From: Paracentrotus lividus
Lineage: Eukaryota > Echinodermata > Echinoidea > Camarodonta > Echinidae
Reading direction: 5' to 3'
Assembly: GCA_940671915.1 (NCBI GenBank)
Contig: CALNVZ010000641.1
Span: 10,147,966-10,211,965 of the forward strand
DNA: 64,000 bases
Both the position numbers and the translations under genes were made by a program. Shown in pieces: positions 14,301 through 28,600 of this stretch. The notes beneath the pieces were generated by a model. The model worked only from the letters and a program-made list of their open reading frames with translations. It ran no database searches and was not told the DNA's origin. The first letter of the stretch is position 1, and each line of letters starts with the position of its first letter.

Positions 14301-17300
14301 TAATAAATTAGAATAGTTTATAGTTTGATATCGCCTCTTATCAAAATATGGAGTGTAGTTTTAATCACCTTAAGTTTATTTTATTAAAGCAAGTCACTCT
14401 AATTCATATTTGCCTTTCTGTATTTAGTGAAAATAGTGGTAGTTTTGTATAACCTCAATGCAGAATTAGGGAATTTCAATTTGTGCATTGCTGCTTTAAA
14501 AAGCTACATTGTAGTCACTCATTATTTGTGAAATACTTATTATTTTGCCTTTCTGTGAAAATAGTTGTAGGCCTATGTGCTTCAAAGAAATTTACTTGTG
14601 ATCCCTTGTTATATGTTTATGATAATTAATTCTTTAATTCTACGGTTTGCGTACTGGTTCAGGATAAAATTGTTGATAAGGTTTATAGTGCACAATACAG
14701 TAAGTTCTAAAAAGGAACCCTTGAAAAGGCAAGAAAGAAAGAAAAAATGAGTTATGTGATCATTCTTTCGAGTCCTGAAAGACACCTCTGAAGACAGTCA
14801 GTCAAGCTGTCCAGAGCATCCAACACTTCATCACATCTTGCCTTTTTATCTGATTTACAGTCTATTTCAGGACACCCCATATATGGTGAATCATGAAGCT
14901 AATCATCAAGAATTTATTAATATTTGAAACAAGGAAATTATCATAAAGCTATGAATATTCTGCTGCACTCTAGAAGATTCTGAAATGAAATAGTTTTTAT
15001 ATTTGTTTACATTCTTCTTTTGAAATATTATTGATTATATGTCCCTATAAAAGTAGAAATACATGAATACTGGAGCAAGGTTTTTAAGTCTAATGAAAAT
15101 ATAACACAAAAATTGCTTCAATATTATCTATGTATACAATGTAAGTAGGGTATATTCTTTGACAGAAAATGCAAAGCCAGGATAGTGAATTCTCCATTTA
15201 TTCTATAATGGGAACAAGTCTTTAGACCCTCCTTTGATGACTTGAGTTTTTAGACCCTCCTCCTCCTCCTTTAATGACTTGTACTTAATAGTTTTTTTGA
15301 TTAAGAACAAAGTTAATCAATTGCAATTTCCATTAATTTATTCTAATAGTTTCCTTACCTGTGTATTTAATAGTTGCCCCTCAATCCACACTTTGTTTAT
15401 ACTTAGTCTATTGCCCTGGACTAAACGATATATAGCTTTAAAATTGTGTCCCATTTACTGGGGGAAGGAGGGGGGGGGAGAATATATATATATTTTTTAG
15501 GACAGGTTGTCCTCACTGTTCGAATCCCCCACGATCTGGAGGACTTATCATGATTGTCTATTCATTCCCACATTCCTTCTCCCCTTTTATTTGTTTCAAG
15601 TTCGTACATTATATCTTGTAAAGTACAATTTTAACCAAATGTTGATATACATTGTATGACATATCAGGACGCGCATAGAACAATACACATGTAATTGTAC
15701 ACCTACAATGTATTTATCTTTTGCAATAGAGAACTCATATTTCCACTGATTGACAAAGTGTAAATTCACTTGCTCTGTTTCCCTGCTGAAATCCCCCCCC
15801 CAAAAAAAAACAAACAAACAAAACAAAACAAAACAAAAAAACATAATAATTTGGAATCCCCTTTGTACTTATGTGTTCTTATTTATAGATATTTTTTTTT
15901 TTTCAAGAATTGAAAAGTTGAATAATTGAGGGATATCCTATGCTTTCAAAGATGTTAATGTAAAATAATCAATTAATGGTAAAGAGTTAATATGAGGGAA
16001 GCAAGTAATATAAGTTTAACATGGATCTTGCATGTAATTTCAAGTAAATTAGAATTATATTTCTTCTGGGCTTACTGCATCTAAATGCATGTTATTGAAT
16101 GCTGTAATGTTTAACTTGCATGTGCCTCTCTAACAAACAAATCCTTAATCAATCCTTCAGACATTTTAACAAGGGCTACGATTGCATCATTTTATGTTCC
16201 TGCATGGCATTTTGAAAACCTCTTTCAAATAAATTTATTCTTTTGTGTCTAAACTATTGTGTCTTATAAAGTGCACTCTGTAAAAATTACCATCTTTTTT
16301 TTTAGTGTTTATTTTTATATGTTCTGGGTCTTGGTTCTTTCTACATGTATCTTTTGAAAACCACCACTGTCTTATTGTTTTGTTCCCCACTAGGGATTGG
16401 TGTGGTGCAGCAGATCGATGCCATTGCAAAGAGTGGCATTATAATCTATAGTTTGTTATTAGTAATCACAATTTTATCTTGTGATAATTCTGTAATCCAT
16501 TGTGCAATTAAGTTTTCAACGATGCATGGAATTGTACATGTGCATTTATTGTCTATGTACATGTATTATTTGATTGGAAAAAAAAAACATTCCTCTATAT
16601 ATCTACATGACTGTAAATGTAGGCCTATCTGAGAAGAATGAAATTGATTTCTTTATTGATATGTAGCGTAAAGGGATTTAGTAACTTTCCAAAGCAAGTG
16701 TCCAATTGACTGAAGTGAGTAAAATCCTATTGCTCTGACCATGATTACAAACAACTGAAAGTTTCAGAACAAATGTGAGTCATTTACTGTCTTAAAATAG
16801 TGAGAAAAAAAACGAGGGTAGGCACATGGCCATGCACGATGAAATTTACCACTGCTCTGATAGGAGGCAACGGGGTGGGTACGGGTACCTGATGAAGCAG
16901 AATACGTTGAACGATTCTGTGCCGTGGTTGAAGGCATGTCATCTGAAAAGCGTTACAGTAACGTTTTTCGAACTTTCAATATAAAATATTGAAATATCTT
17001 AATAGTATTTAAAGCAAGCAATCGGCTTGTAACTTTAAAGGGACACCTGACTGACCGGCAAAATGAACTTATTCAATAAATGATAAGTTTGAATCTCATT
17101 CAATATTACTGGACTTTACTTACTACTGTTGCCCTTTAATAACATTGTTTTTGAATGAGGTGTAAGACTGCTGTTTTCTATTCGCAATAGATTTTAGTGG
17201 TTATCATTTCTTCCATCTTTCCTTCTGTTATTTTGTACAGGTGCTATGATTGACTGTGTAGATAACCAGGGTAATACACCACTCCACCTTGCAGCCCAGC

Positions 17301-20300
17301 ATGGTCATCAGGAACTACTGGTCACCTTGCTTGACCATGGTGCAGACCCAACAAGGTATGTCACACTACAAACAAAACAGGGGAGCATTTCATGAAACAA
17401 ATATTCGCTGATTCTCACTGACAACTGTTATACGCTACTGAAATGCTTGCATCTGATTGGCTGAGAGCAAATTTGTAAGATAAAATGTCTGACAAGTCCT
17501 TTCATGAACCCCCCCCCCCCTTGATAAACCACACTAACAATTTCAAAATTCTGCTTTTGGTCCATTATTACATTATCAATGAAATAGCCCCTGAGTACAA
17601 TAGATCTTTATTAATTTAATACCAATCCACATGAACCTGATGATTATCTTTTTCTAGTCTTTTTCAAATTCCCTTGTCAAAAAATCCTTGGAGGAACAAG
17701 CTTTAGCCCTGTGGAACACACTTCCACAGGAGCTGACAAATTCATCTTCACTGGAAACATTCAAGACAAATCTTGAATCTTATTTGTTCAGTAGTGTTTA
17801 ATCTTAAAGACTGATATTCATCTTTGTGTAGTATTCTTTGTAATCCTTTGTAAAAGCGCTATGAGCAATCCATCTAATTGGAAAAAGGTGCTATAGAAAT
17901 CTCATATATTATTATTAAATCTGACAGAAAATGTTATCTCAGCTGATATCAACCTTGTTTTCATCCATGGAATGGTGAAATATATGTGGAAATTGATTCA
18001 TATATACATGTATTTCCCATGTTTGGGAGAGCAACAAAGATGTTACCCCTTGCAAGAAGGCTACCATGGCTTATCATCTCGCTAAAGTTTTAATTCAGGG
18101 GAGTGTTTCACCAAGCCATTCATAAAATATGAACAAAACTACGATAACTGAAAAATATGCTAGGCATTTGGAATTTCAGAAATTCCTCCTGAGGTTTGAC
18201 TGTATATCCCATAATCTTGATTAAATTGTTGCTAAAAAATATTGACATAAACTTTTTGTTAACAAAATTGAGGATAATTCATATCTGAATTTTTTCAACT
18301 TTAGCTAATGAAATAAAAAATGATTTGAACACCCTATTTGGCTCTTCATATATCAAGTTGGTCATAAAAATATTTGTAGCTTACAAATGACTTTGTACAA
18401 TTACAGAAATAGATATTTTCTTCATATTTCTGTTTTGCCTCCAGACATGGGATCCATCGTATGCTACCTCTTCACCTAGCTGGCTTGAGTGGATATACAA
18501 TCTGCTGTAAGAAACTTCTAGAAGCAGGTATGTCAATAGATTAGAACAGTCTTAACCCATTGAAGACTGAGCCTGCATTTATGCAGTATGAATTAATACT
18601 AGTAGATAACAATTATATTTCGATCATTATCGCATGAATGAATACAAGTTTTGAATTATTTGAATTTTTAGACATTGATAAAAATGACAGCCTTTGTTTC
18701 ACCGTCAAATAAAAAAAGAACAACACAAATTTGTGACAACTACACTTGGGCATCATAGAAAAAAAATGCAGTCTCCAACAGGTTAAGATTTAAAGGTTAA
18801 ATACATTGTATCCTGCTACATGTAGGAGGTCTCCTTAAATCACCTCGTAAATCTAATATATTTTGCAATATTAATACTATTTATTATGTTCAAGTGTTGT
18901 TTGTATATTGTAGCTCTCTCTGGCGTTATGGAGTTTCTCCCAGAGGCCCTTTTAGGAAAAAGATAAAACTCATTATTATTAGTTTGCAGTTATCAGTACG
19001 TTGTTTTGTTGTTGTTCTTTTTTTCATTTTTATTTCATGAATAGATGAAGCAGGACCCGAAAAAATAAAAGATTAAAGCAAGTAAACAGTTACACTTTGT
19101 GGTACATTCTTTGATGACATTATATCATGCATTTTAAAAGATTCTTCCAATATTTTTCCCCTCTCCATTTGACAGGTTGTGATGTGAATGGATTAGATGA
19201 AAATGGCAGGACACCAGCTCATTGTGCCTCATGCTCAGGGTTAGTTTCTATGTCAAACTATTACAGGGGTGATACTCCCATGATTTACATCGGAACTCAT
19301 TATTTGTAAAAAGATATAATAGATTTACGTACAAAATTAGTTCTGATGCCAGAATTTGTTTCAAGTATAATCGTAAGGAATGCTACAAAGAATATTTATA
19401 CCTCCTCACCCAGTCTCTGCATATAATATAACAATCCATTTGGGGTATTAAGCGAAACATATAAACATATAAAATACTTGTATGTGTGTAAAATTTAATA
19501 GTACTTTTGGAAATGACTACACTACTGATGTAACAAGCCGATCTCATTCGGGTTAAACCAAATAATTATATCAATAAAATACTTGTGTATGTTTGTGAAA
19601 TTTAATACCACTTTGGGAAATAATTGACACTACATTGTACCATTTTGTACTATTCCTACAATGCTGGTTGTTCAGGAATGTGGATTGCCTAGATCTACTG
19701 ATCAGCCGCGGCGCAGACTTTGATGTCCAAGACAAGGCAGGTCGAACACCTCTCCACTACGCTGCAGGCAACGCTAATCATCAATGTCTTCTATCACTGG
19801 TCGCTATGGGGTCAAAGGTCAATACCTCGGATATCAGGAACTGCACTCCGCTCCATTATGCCGCAGCTGCCGATATGGAAGCAGAGTAAGTCGAGCTTCT
19901 TGTAGGAAATTTCTGCACTTGTAAATTCATTGATCGGTTTCTCCTAGTAAAATTCCATTGACATTTTAAAAACGGGATATAAGTTTACAGGTGCATGAAC
20001 ATTATTCTTGTATGCAGAGTTCAGTAGAAAATTTGAGGCCCATACACAATGTAGTAACTATTGAAAATACTAATTGTATTTAATGTAGTAAGTGTTTGCA
20101 TTTGAAGCAATTACATGTATTCAATTACGTGAAGCAAGGAGGTTTCAACCTTAACATTTCTTATTGTATTCTTTCTTTCCCAACTTCATGTAATGTTAAA
20201 AAAATAGAAGAAAAAAAAAAATCAGTTATTGTTGAGCAATGTAACCCCAAGAACACCATCTACAGTATACATCGTATGACATGTGTGTAAGACTTTAGAT

Positions 20301-22539
20301 TTAAAAAGAAATAATAATTTCATCATTACAAGCAGAACTTTGACCTTAGGATGTTAATCTTGATGTGGCTGTATGTTGCCCTTCATTTTTATCTTTGCAT
20401 AGCTGTGTGGAGCACCTTCTTCATAATAATGCAAATCCCACATTACGAGACGGTCATGGATACAATGCACTTCACTACGCAGCAGCAAGTGGACATAGCC
20501 TAGCAGCAGAAAAGGTGCGTATGAACCTTCTTGTGGAGCACTGCCCAATTTCCCTCAAAAGCGGTAAAAATAAAGGCAGGGTGTTGGTGTGCAGAGGCCC
20601 AGCTTAGTATTTTCGGGGGCAGGGAGTTATTGAGGTGCTCTTGGACGAATATTTTGAAATTCTCTTTGTCTTGATTTGAATTGTTGAGTTGGTAGTTTGT
20701 TCCAGTCTGTTATTGAATGCGGTATGAATGCAAATTTTTAGCAGTTTTTGTCTCTGCTTAGACCTGTAAGTTGTATTCTAAGAAACACTCACACTGGCAA
20801 ATGGAACAAAGTAACTTATAGAGATGTCTAGGGCCCCATAACACAAAGGTTTGCAGTAAATCGGAAAACAGCATTGGCCAATCAATATGATTATTGCATG
20901 CATTTTTTGTCAAAAGACTGACCAGTAACCAATTAGAAATCTTATTTCATATTTGCCATTGCAAAATGTTTGTTACTTGGCCCAGGGCCAATATTCATAA
21001 AACCTTACTAAAACTAACTGTGTCAAACTAGTTACATAATGAACAGTACAGAGTTAGGTGATAACTAGGGCTATGATGGTTTTATGAAATATGGGCCCAT
21101 GTTTTACTTTTAGTAATGATATTTGATTCGAGGCAAGATATTATATTGTGATGTTATTCACATCACAATATGAAATATAGGAAGGTAGACAAAAGCCAAT
21201 GTCTCAACTGTATAAATCATGTTGAGAGGTTTCAATGTTGGCTGATGCACACAGAAAAAGCAAACTTATTTTGAAGATCCTGAATGGAAATGTTTTGTAA
21301 ACATCTGTCTCTTACTGTAGTAAGTGTTTTAGATTTCATTTCACAAAAATAATATTTGCAGGGAGTCATTGTGTTACCTTGATTTTATGTGAATATGGAA
21401 CAACATGCTAGTTGGATGTTTGTATTGATCTTTCCACATATTTGTTTATAGTTGAGAGCGGTAGCAGCGAATGAGCTCCTAGCTGCAAGTAGATCCGGAC
21501 CTCTAACAACACCTCTTCATCTTGCTGTAAGTATTCAACTAGTCTATTATTACCCTGTTCATTTGATTCAATTCCATGGCCATGCAGGCAGCAATTTTAT
21601 ATGCACACATACATGTATGAAATTATCCACTCTGGTGTTAAAAGGAGAACCGAGAAGGATAATTTCATAAGTGCACGGTATAGGGTAGAATCCCTGTAAA
21701 TTTAATTCCTTTGGATATAAATTAGTCTATTTTTGCCACATAATTGGGGACCTTGCACGTGCAAGAATGCAGTAAACTAGGGCCCATAATTGGTAATGTG
21801 CTTCTAATATATTTGCACATGAAGGATACAGGGATAAAATTGTGGATGGGTTTTGACCCCTTCCTTTTTTTATCATTTTCTTATACATCGAGCTTGTAAC
21901 TCCATTTGCAGTTTACTCTCTTCATAATCTTATCTTATTCAACCCCCTTCCCCCCCTACCCCCATTGCAGGCTTACAATGGTCACGTAGAGGCTCTTCAG
22001 GTCCTCATGCGTTCCATTGTGAACGTAGACATTGAGGACGCTAATGGACGGACAGCACTGGACTTGGCAGCGTTCAAGGGCCATGCAGAGTGTGTAGAAT
22101 CACTTGTCATACGACTGCACCAATTCTTTTATAACTTGGTCTCATTATTTCTCTCTCTTCCGCTTCCATTGCAGGCTTACAACGGTCACGTAGAAGCACT
22201 TCAAGTCCTTATGCGCTCCATCGTGAACCTTGACATTCAGGATGCTAATGGACGGACAGCACTGGACCTAGCAGCATTCAAGGGTCATGCGGAGTGTGTA
22301 GAATCACTTGTCATGCAGGCTGCAACCATACTTGTACATGATTCGGTGTCCAAGAGAACACCCATGCATGCTGCAGGTAAGTTTAGGGGAATTCTGCATA
22401 ATTTATTTTTGTCTGTCAATATGATGAACATAAAACAAGCAATAAAGATGATGATTAATGTTGATGATGATGATGATGATGATGATTATGATGATGGTGA
22501 TGATGATGGTGATGATGGTGATGATGATGATGGTGATGG

Positions 22540-22604
<65 letters not shown>

Positions 22605-25600
22605 TGATGGTGAATATGATGATGATGGTGATGAAAGCGCGATTATAACAGGGTTCATATGGGTCATGGAAAACCTCGAAAGTTATGGAATTTTACTATC
22701 TTGTGTTTCAGGCCTTGAAAGTCATGGAAAATCTATTTTTCCATTGAAAAGTCATGGAGAGTCATGGAATATCAAAATTTGTCAATATTCAATTTACTTA
22801 GCCGAGAGCATTGTGAATCCCAGAGCATCGTGTGTCCTCGGCAAGTTCTGGTTCCCAGATATCTCATTGCAAAATTCTTTGAAAAGTTGTCAAAAGGTCA
22901 TGGAAAAGTCATGGAATTCTTTATTGAAAGGTCATGGAAAGTCGTAGAATTTAACTTCCAAAAATTGATGATGATTTTGATGTTGATAATGTTGATGGTG
23001 CTGGACTGATGATGGTAAAAACGAAACCCTCTCCTTAATCATCCACATTCTCATCCTACCCCACCCAGCATACAACGGCCATGCAGAATGTCTTCGGATC
23101 CTCCTGGAGAATGCAGAGCAGGAGGGCGCTGTCGATGTGGTAGACGACCAGGGCAGAACACCTCTCATGGTCGCAGTGAGCAACGGTCACATCGATGCCA
23201 CCTTGCTGCTCCTAGATCATAGAGCAAGCCCAACCATCCAAGATGTCAATAAGAGAACAGCACTACATAGAGCAGTAAGAAAATACAATATCATACATGT
23301 ATAGAATTTTTATTATAAAGCCCAACCATGTAAGATGTTACAAGAGAACAGCTCTACATAGAGCGGTAGGAAATACCATTTCATTGTACATAATTTGTAG
23401 AGGTGTTCTTGTGTAGTGGCTGAAAACTTTATCCATGTGTATTTTAGGAGATTTGTTGCAAGCACACAAGCTGATTGAGATTTTAGAAGATTTGTTGCGA
23501 TGTATCCGCCTATTTGTTGGCTTGATGTTCATTAGGAAGTTGGTTATTACAAAAATCTTAAATTTCAATAAGAATGCTGAAATAAAGTTACTCAATCTTT
23601 TTAAATTCTTTATCTCTCCTCTTGATCTTCATAGTTCATAGTCTGCAAACAGACATGAGGAATGTTGTGATAGGGTTATGTAACTCCACCATTTGAGATA
23701 TCAATGGTCGGTCTGCACTTCACATGGCGGGATCCAACTTTAGTCAGAGACTTTACATTATGCAGAGACCTAACATTGTATCTTTTCTCTTGATGTTCGT
23801 AGTCTGCTAATGGTCATGAGGAATGCTGTGATGCACTCTTAGGGGTATGTAACTCTACTATCCGAGACATCAATGGTCGGTCAGCCCTTCACATGGCAGC
23901 AGCATGCGGGCACGAGGGTATCCTAGGCTCCCTCTTGCAGCTTGAACCCACAAACCACTTAGATAACAAAGGCTACACACCACTGCACTGGGCCTGCTAT
24001 AACGGTGAGTTAATGTATCTTTAAATTCATGTTCTTCTGTGGTTTCTGCAAGTTTGGCATTGTAAAACTTCGGCAAAAGTTGATGTTTTGCTTGAATACG
24101 TTGCTAGAATTAGACACCAATGATTTTAGAAGATTCTCTTTTTACAGTTTGCAATTGTTGTGAATTTTTATAAACATAATCCATTCTGTAGTCTTTGTAG
24201 AAAATTTTGTTCCATAAAGGTAAACTCTGCTAGTACAAGTATGTGTTTCGCTACTCACATAACGATTTCCATTTTGCATAAGGTGCAAGAACCTTGAAAC
24301 TTCACTCATGTGAACAATTTTATAGTTGTTGAAGAAATTTTAGTCCATCGTCATTCTGTTTGTGGAGCACCTCAATTAGAGAATATGAAGAAAACTGACA
24401 TTTTTCTCTTATGAGCTGATGTCTTTTGTTATGTCATACCACATGAAGAAAGAAGGAAATCTGAACTCAAAATTATCATCTGTCACTCACATTGTTTGCT
24501 TGACTTGTGAAGCTTTGGATACCAACTGGCATTGTTTGTACTAACTTTTCTTTCTTTTTACTTCCATTGTAGGCCATGACAACTGTGTTGAACTATTGCT
24601 CGAGCAGGATCCAAATATGTTCTTTGAAGGAAATACATTTTCAGCTCTTCACTGTGCAGTGTAAGTTTGTGTATGTGCCTGAGTCTATCCCGTTATTTAT
24701 GACATCAACATTTTGGTGCTCTATAAAACCTATGTGAAATGAACTGATTGGAATAATAGATGCTATTCAAATTTAAATGTTGAATATATATATTTTTCCA
24801 TACAATGTATTTAAAGTTATTTTGGTGTGTATCATATATTTTTGTATTGTTTAGTGCAAGATTGCAACAACTTAGGAAATTAATTATTATTATCCACCCT
24901 GTCGTTCCAGATTACGAGACAATGAGGTATGTGCCGAGATGCTGATAGATGCCCTTGCAGATGAGGTTGTTAATATCCAAGATTCTAAAGGAAGGTGAGT
25001 ATCTCATCACTCCTCATTTGAAGTGAAAACACCATGTCCCTCAGATAGGATGTAAAATTGAAGTCCAGTGGGTGATTTCATGTATGGTGTTGGTTTTAGG
25101 CAGATTTTGATATTAGCAGCACCACCAAAATACTAATAAGACTGGCCTTGGGGCAAGTCTCACTTGGTGTTGAGCTATCAGTAATATGATTTGGACCATA
25201 TTTAAAAACTCAGATTAGGTGTTGGAGCTATGTTAGGCAATCTAAATTGTGCTTCCAACACCAACACCGAACCTGAAATCACCATGGATATGAAGTGATT
25301 AATATCTAAGATTCTAAAGAATCTCATTTGACATGAAAACATCCCCTCCCTCATTAGGGATGTACATGTAAACTGGAGGTCAAATGTGTGGTTCCAAGTT
25401 TTGGTGTTGACCTTGTGCTGCTGATGTGGGGCTGATTTTTATATCAGCACAACACTGAAATAAACATAAGACTGGTCTTGGGTAAGTGTCACTTGGTGTT
25501 GAGCTATCAGTAATGTGATTTGGACCATGTTTTAAAACTCAGGTTAGGTGTTGGAGCTATGAGAAGCAAATCTAACGCAGAACTTGAAATCACCCAGGCA

Positions 25601-28600
25601 TTGTGTACAAGTAGAAACCCTTTACACTCTTTGTTGTCCTTGAATGAAAGTCAGTTATTCATAATGCCAAACATAATAATTTAGTTAAAAATGGATAAAG
25701 CAAAGATAGCAGGATACAAACCAATTTATGCAGTAAGCTGTTATCTTGAATAGACAATTTTAATGTGCATTTTGCTAGGTTATCATGTTATGTGATTTAA
25801 GAGTACACCAAGAGATGTTTCCTAGCATGTTATTAGCGTAATTTTTTATTGTCAATTGTAGGACACCATTTCATGATACTGTCTTCAAAGTCAAAGTAGG
25901 GTGTATTCTTCTTCTGGTTGAAGTGCTGCTTCAAAAATGCTGAAGATAAACGAACTATTATATGTGTTTCATCATGTTTATTATAATTTTCTTTTGTTGT
26001 TATCTATTCTAGGACACCCCTTCATGCCGCTGCTCTCAATGACCAAGTAGAGTGCATGCAGCTCTTACTGAAGCACGGAGGCCAGCCAAATATCGTAGAT
26101 AAAATCGGCAAGACATGCTTTATGATCGCAGCAGAGAGTGGATCTGCTGGCACAATAGGTAAGAATTCAAATGATATGCTTATCTGAATTTCTTCAGTAT
26201 CAAGAAAAAAAAATCTGCTTATCATCTGGAGGGTGTTTTGTCAAGTCGTTTTTTAAAGTTACGAATGACTTCACAAACGAATGTGCTACACAAATATCAC
26301 TGTGTTTAGTCATTAAGCATGAGAACTGATCAGCAGCTGTATGTAAAGTCATTCCTAATTTACAAATGACTTGGTGAAACGCAGCCCTGGAGAGCAATAT
26401 GTAAAGGTGGAAAAATTTATTTTCCTGTTCATATCCTCCTTTCTTATAGCTAGAAACTACTACAGAACATCTTGGAGATTGGGCCTTTTTTTAGTTTAAT
26501 AACAGCTTATAGTTTTAAACTGAAAACCTTCCTTTTTCAAAAGCTTACTTTTATCTTATGTATTATAACATTTACAATCCTATTTTCTTGTTCTTGTACC
26601 CTTTAAACTCGTTGCTATTCAAATTCATATACATGTAGGTTGCACTTCATCAATTGTATTATGATTAGTACTTTAGTAGGCATTAATTCTATAGTTTTAT
26701 ATCTTAATCTTGTTTTCAACTATATCTCATTCACACTTTAATAACTCTATAATGCTTCATAGAATTATTATGCTGCCAGGAGGAAGATTGTATAGACTAT
26801 GCAGACGGTAAGGGCTGTCTTTCTGAAGTCCAGCTGTGGAGATTATTTTTACCTAAATCCCTCTTTTATTTTGCTTTTGTTAACTGTGCATACAAGTTCA
26901 TAAATAAGATTAATGTTCTTACTTGTGTACATGTACATTGTATCTAGTCTTGTATTTTTTTGCTTAGATTTCTGGGAAAAAGCCTTTGCTGGGGGGATAC
27001 ATTCTTGTATTTTTTTTGCTTAGCTTATTTTTGCTGGTATTCCTGTAGTAGTTGTCCTGTTGATATGAAAATATTTCATTTGGATAGGATTAAAAATTTC
27101 TACATTACTTCTAAGGCTATAATTGTGCAGGAAAAAAAAATGTTAAGCTTGTGCAATTAGCTCCCCAATGTATTTTTAAAATTTGTTGTGAAAGCTTATT
27201 CTTTTATCTTGTCATAGGCATAATTAAATGTATATCATTATAAACACTGCATAAGTGGTGATTTTCACGGTGGCTTTATTTTTGCGAATTTCGCGAGCCG
27301 GTTATCACAAAAATTTCCACTTCAGTACAAGGCTATTTATAGTAATGAAGTCATCACAAAAATCGCGAATTTCCCCAACTACATGTAGTCCAAAATCACA
27401 GAAATATCTGTACATGAAAATATTGGCTTACACAGTACATGTATTTAAAGTCTGTACAGTAGTATGGGAATATGTTAATTTTTAAATTTAGATGAAATGC
27501 TGAACTAGAGTCAGTATGACGTATGATTTAATATTCCCCTGTTTATGTCTGTAAATGTATATTTACCCAGTAATAATGTTGGTGATATGATTTTTTTTAT
27601 CCAGTGTAAATATGTCAATGCCGCAGTATCCTGCAAAGTTAAATGTTGATAAACACAATAAATGTCACAGGTCAATAGCTTTAAGATGTAAATGTATGAT
27701 GCTGCATAGAGCTTGTGTGTATTATTATATATTTTGAAATTGATTAATTTACATTAATTCCAAATAATAGCAAATTTAGACCAATGTATTGATCCAAGGG
27801 AGTAACTTATGCTTTAGAGAATACATTGTATTTCTTCTGATTAATATCAAATACTGTAAAAATTTAAATAAATACACATGTATTTGTAAGTGCTATGTAA
27901 TTATTACATAAGTTTTGGAAGTGCCCCACAAAGAAATATATGTACTCGTACCATTCAGAAGTTCAAGCAGCATGTATGTTTATGGCTGTGGTTTTTTATT
28001 GTGGGGATCCATGCAGCTATGCTAAATTACAATATGGTTTTCCTCAACAGAATTACTAGTTACGGGACAAATAGCAGATATCTCTCTATCAGACGACACA
28101 GGAAACTCTGCACTTCATTTGGCCTGTCAACAGGTAAGAAATAATGGTACAGTCCCTAAATAATGGTACATTCCTGAAATAATGGTACAGTCTTGAAATA
28201 ATGGTACAGTCTTGAAATAATGGTACAGTCCTGAAATAATGGTACAGTTCAACATCGCTTATGCAGTCATAATTTAACCACACTTCTCTTTCAACTGGCT
28301 ATGGACTTTGGCCAGATTCCCTCTTTTATTCCTTACTTAAAGCGAGAGCGAACTAACCAACACTTTCATTGTCTATGTGTTATATAGCTAGTCTTGAAAT
28401 ATACCTTTTGAGATAACTATTAATAATACAGTGAATAAATTAGCTTATAATTTTATTTGTGTAGGAACACTAAAATATTTTGAGAGGGAAAGCACTTGTT
28501 TTGCAACTAGGTAAAATAATAATTGTGGTATTAATGTACTGAGTTGTGAATTAGTGTGTTATCATTCAAATGGGCCTATATTATTAGACTATACTGCTCA

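Noticed and set aside
22455..22667. Poly-His open frame on the - strand
   Set aside because: Complement of the GAT microsatellite. No independent support.
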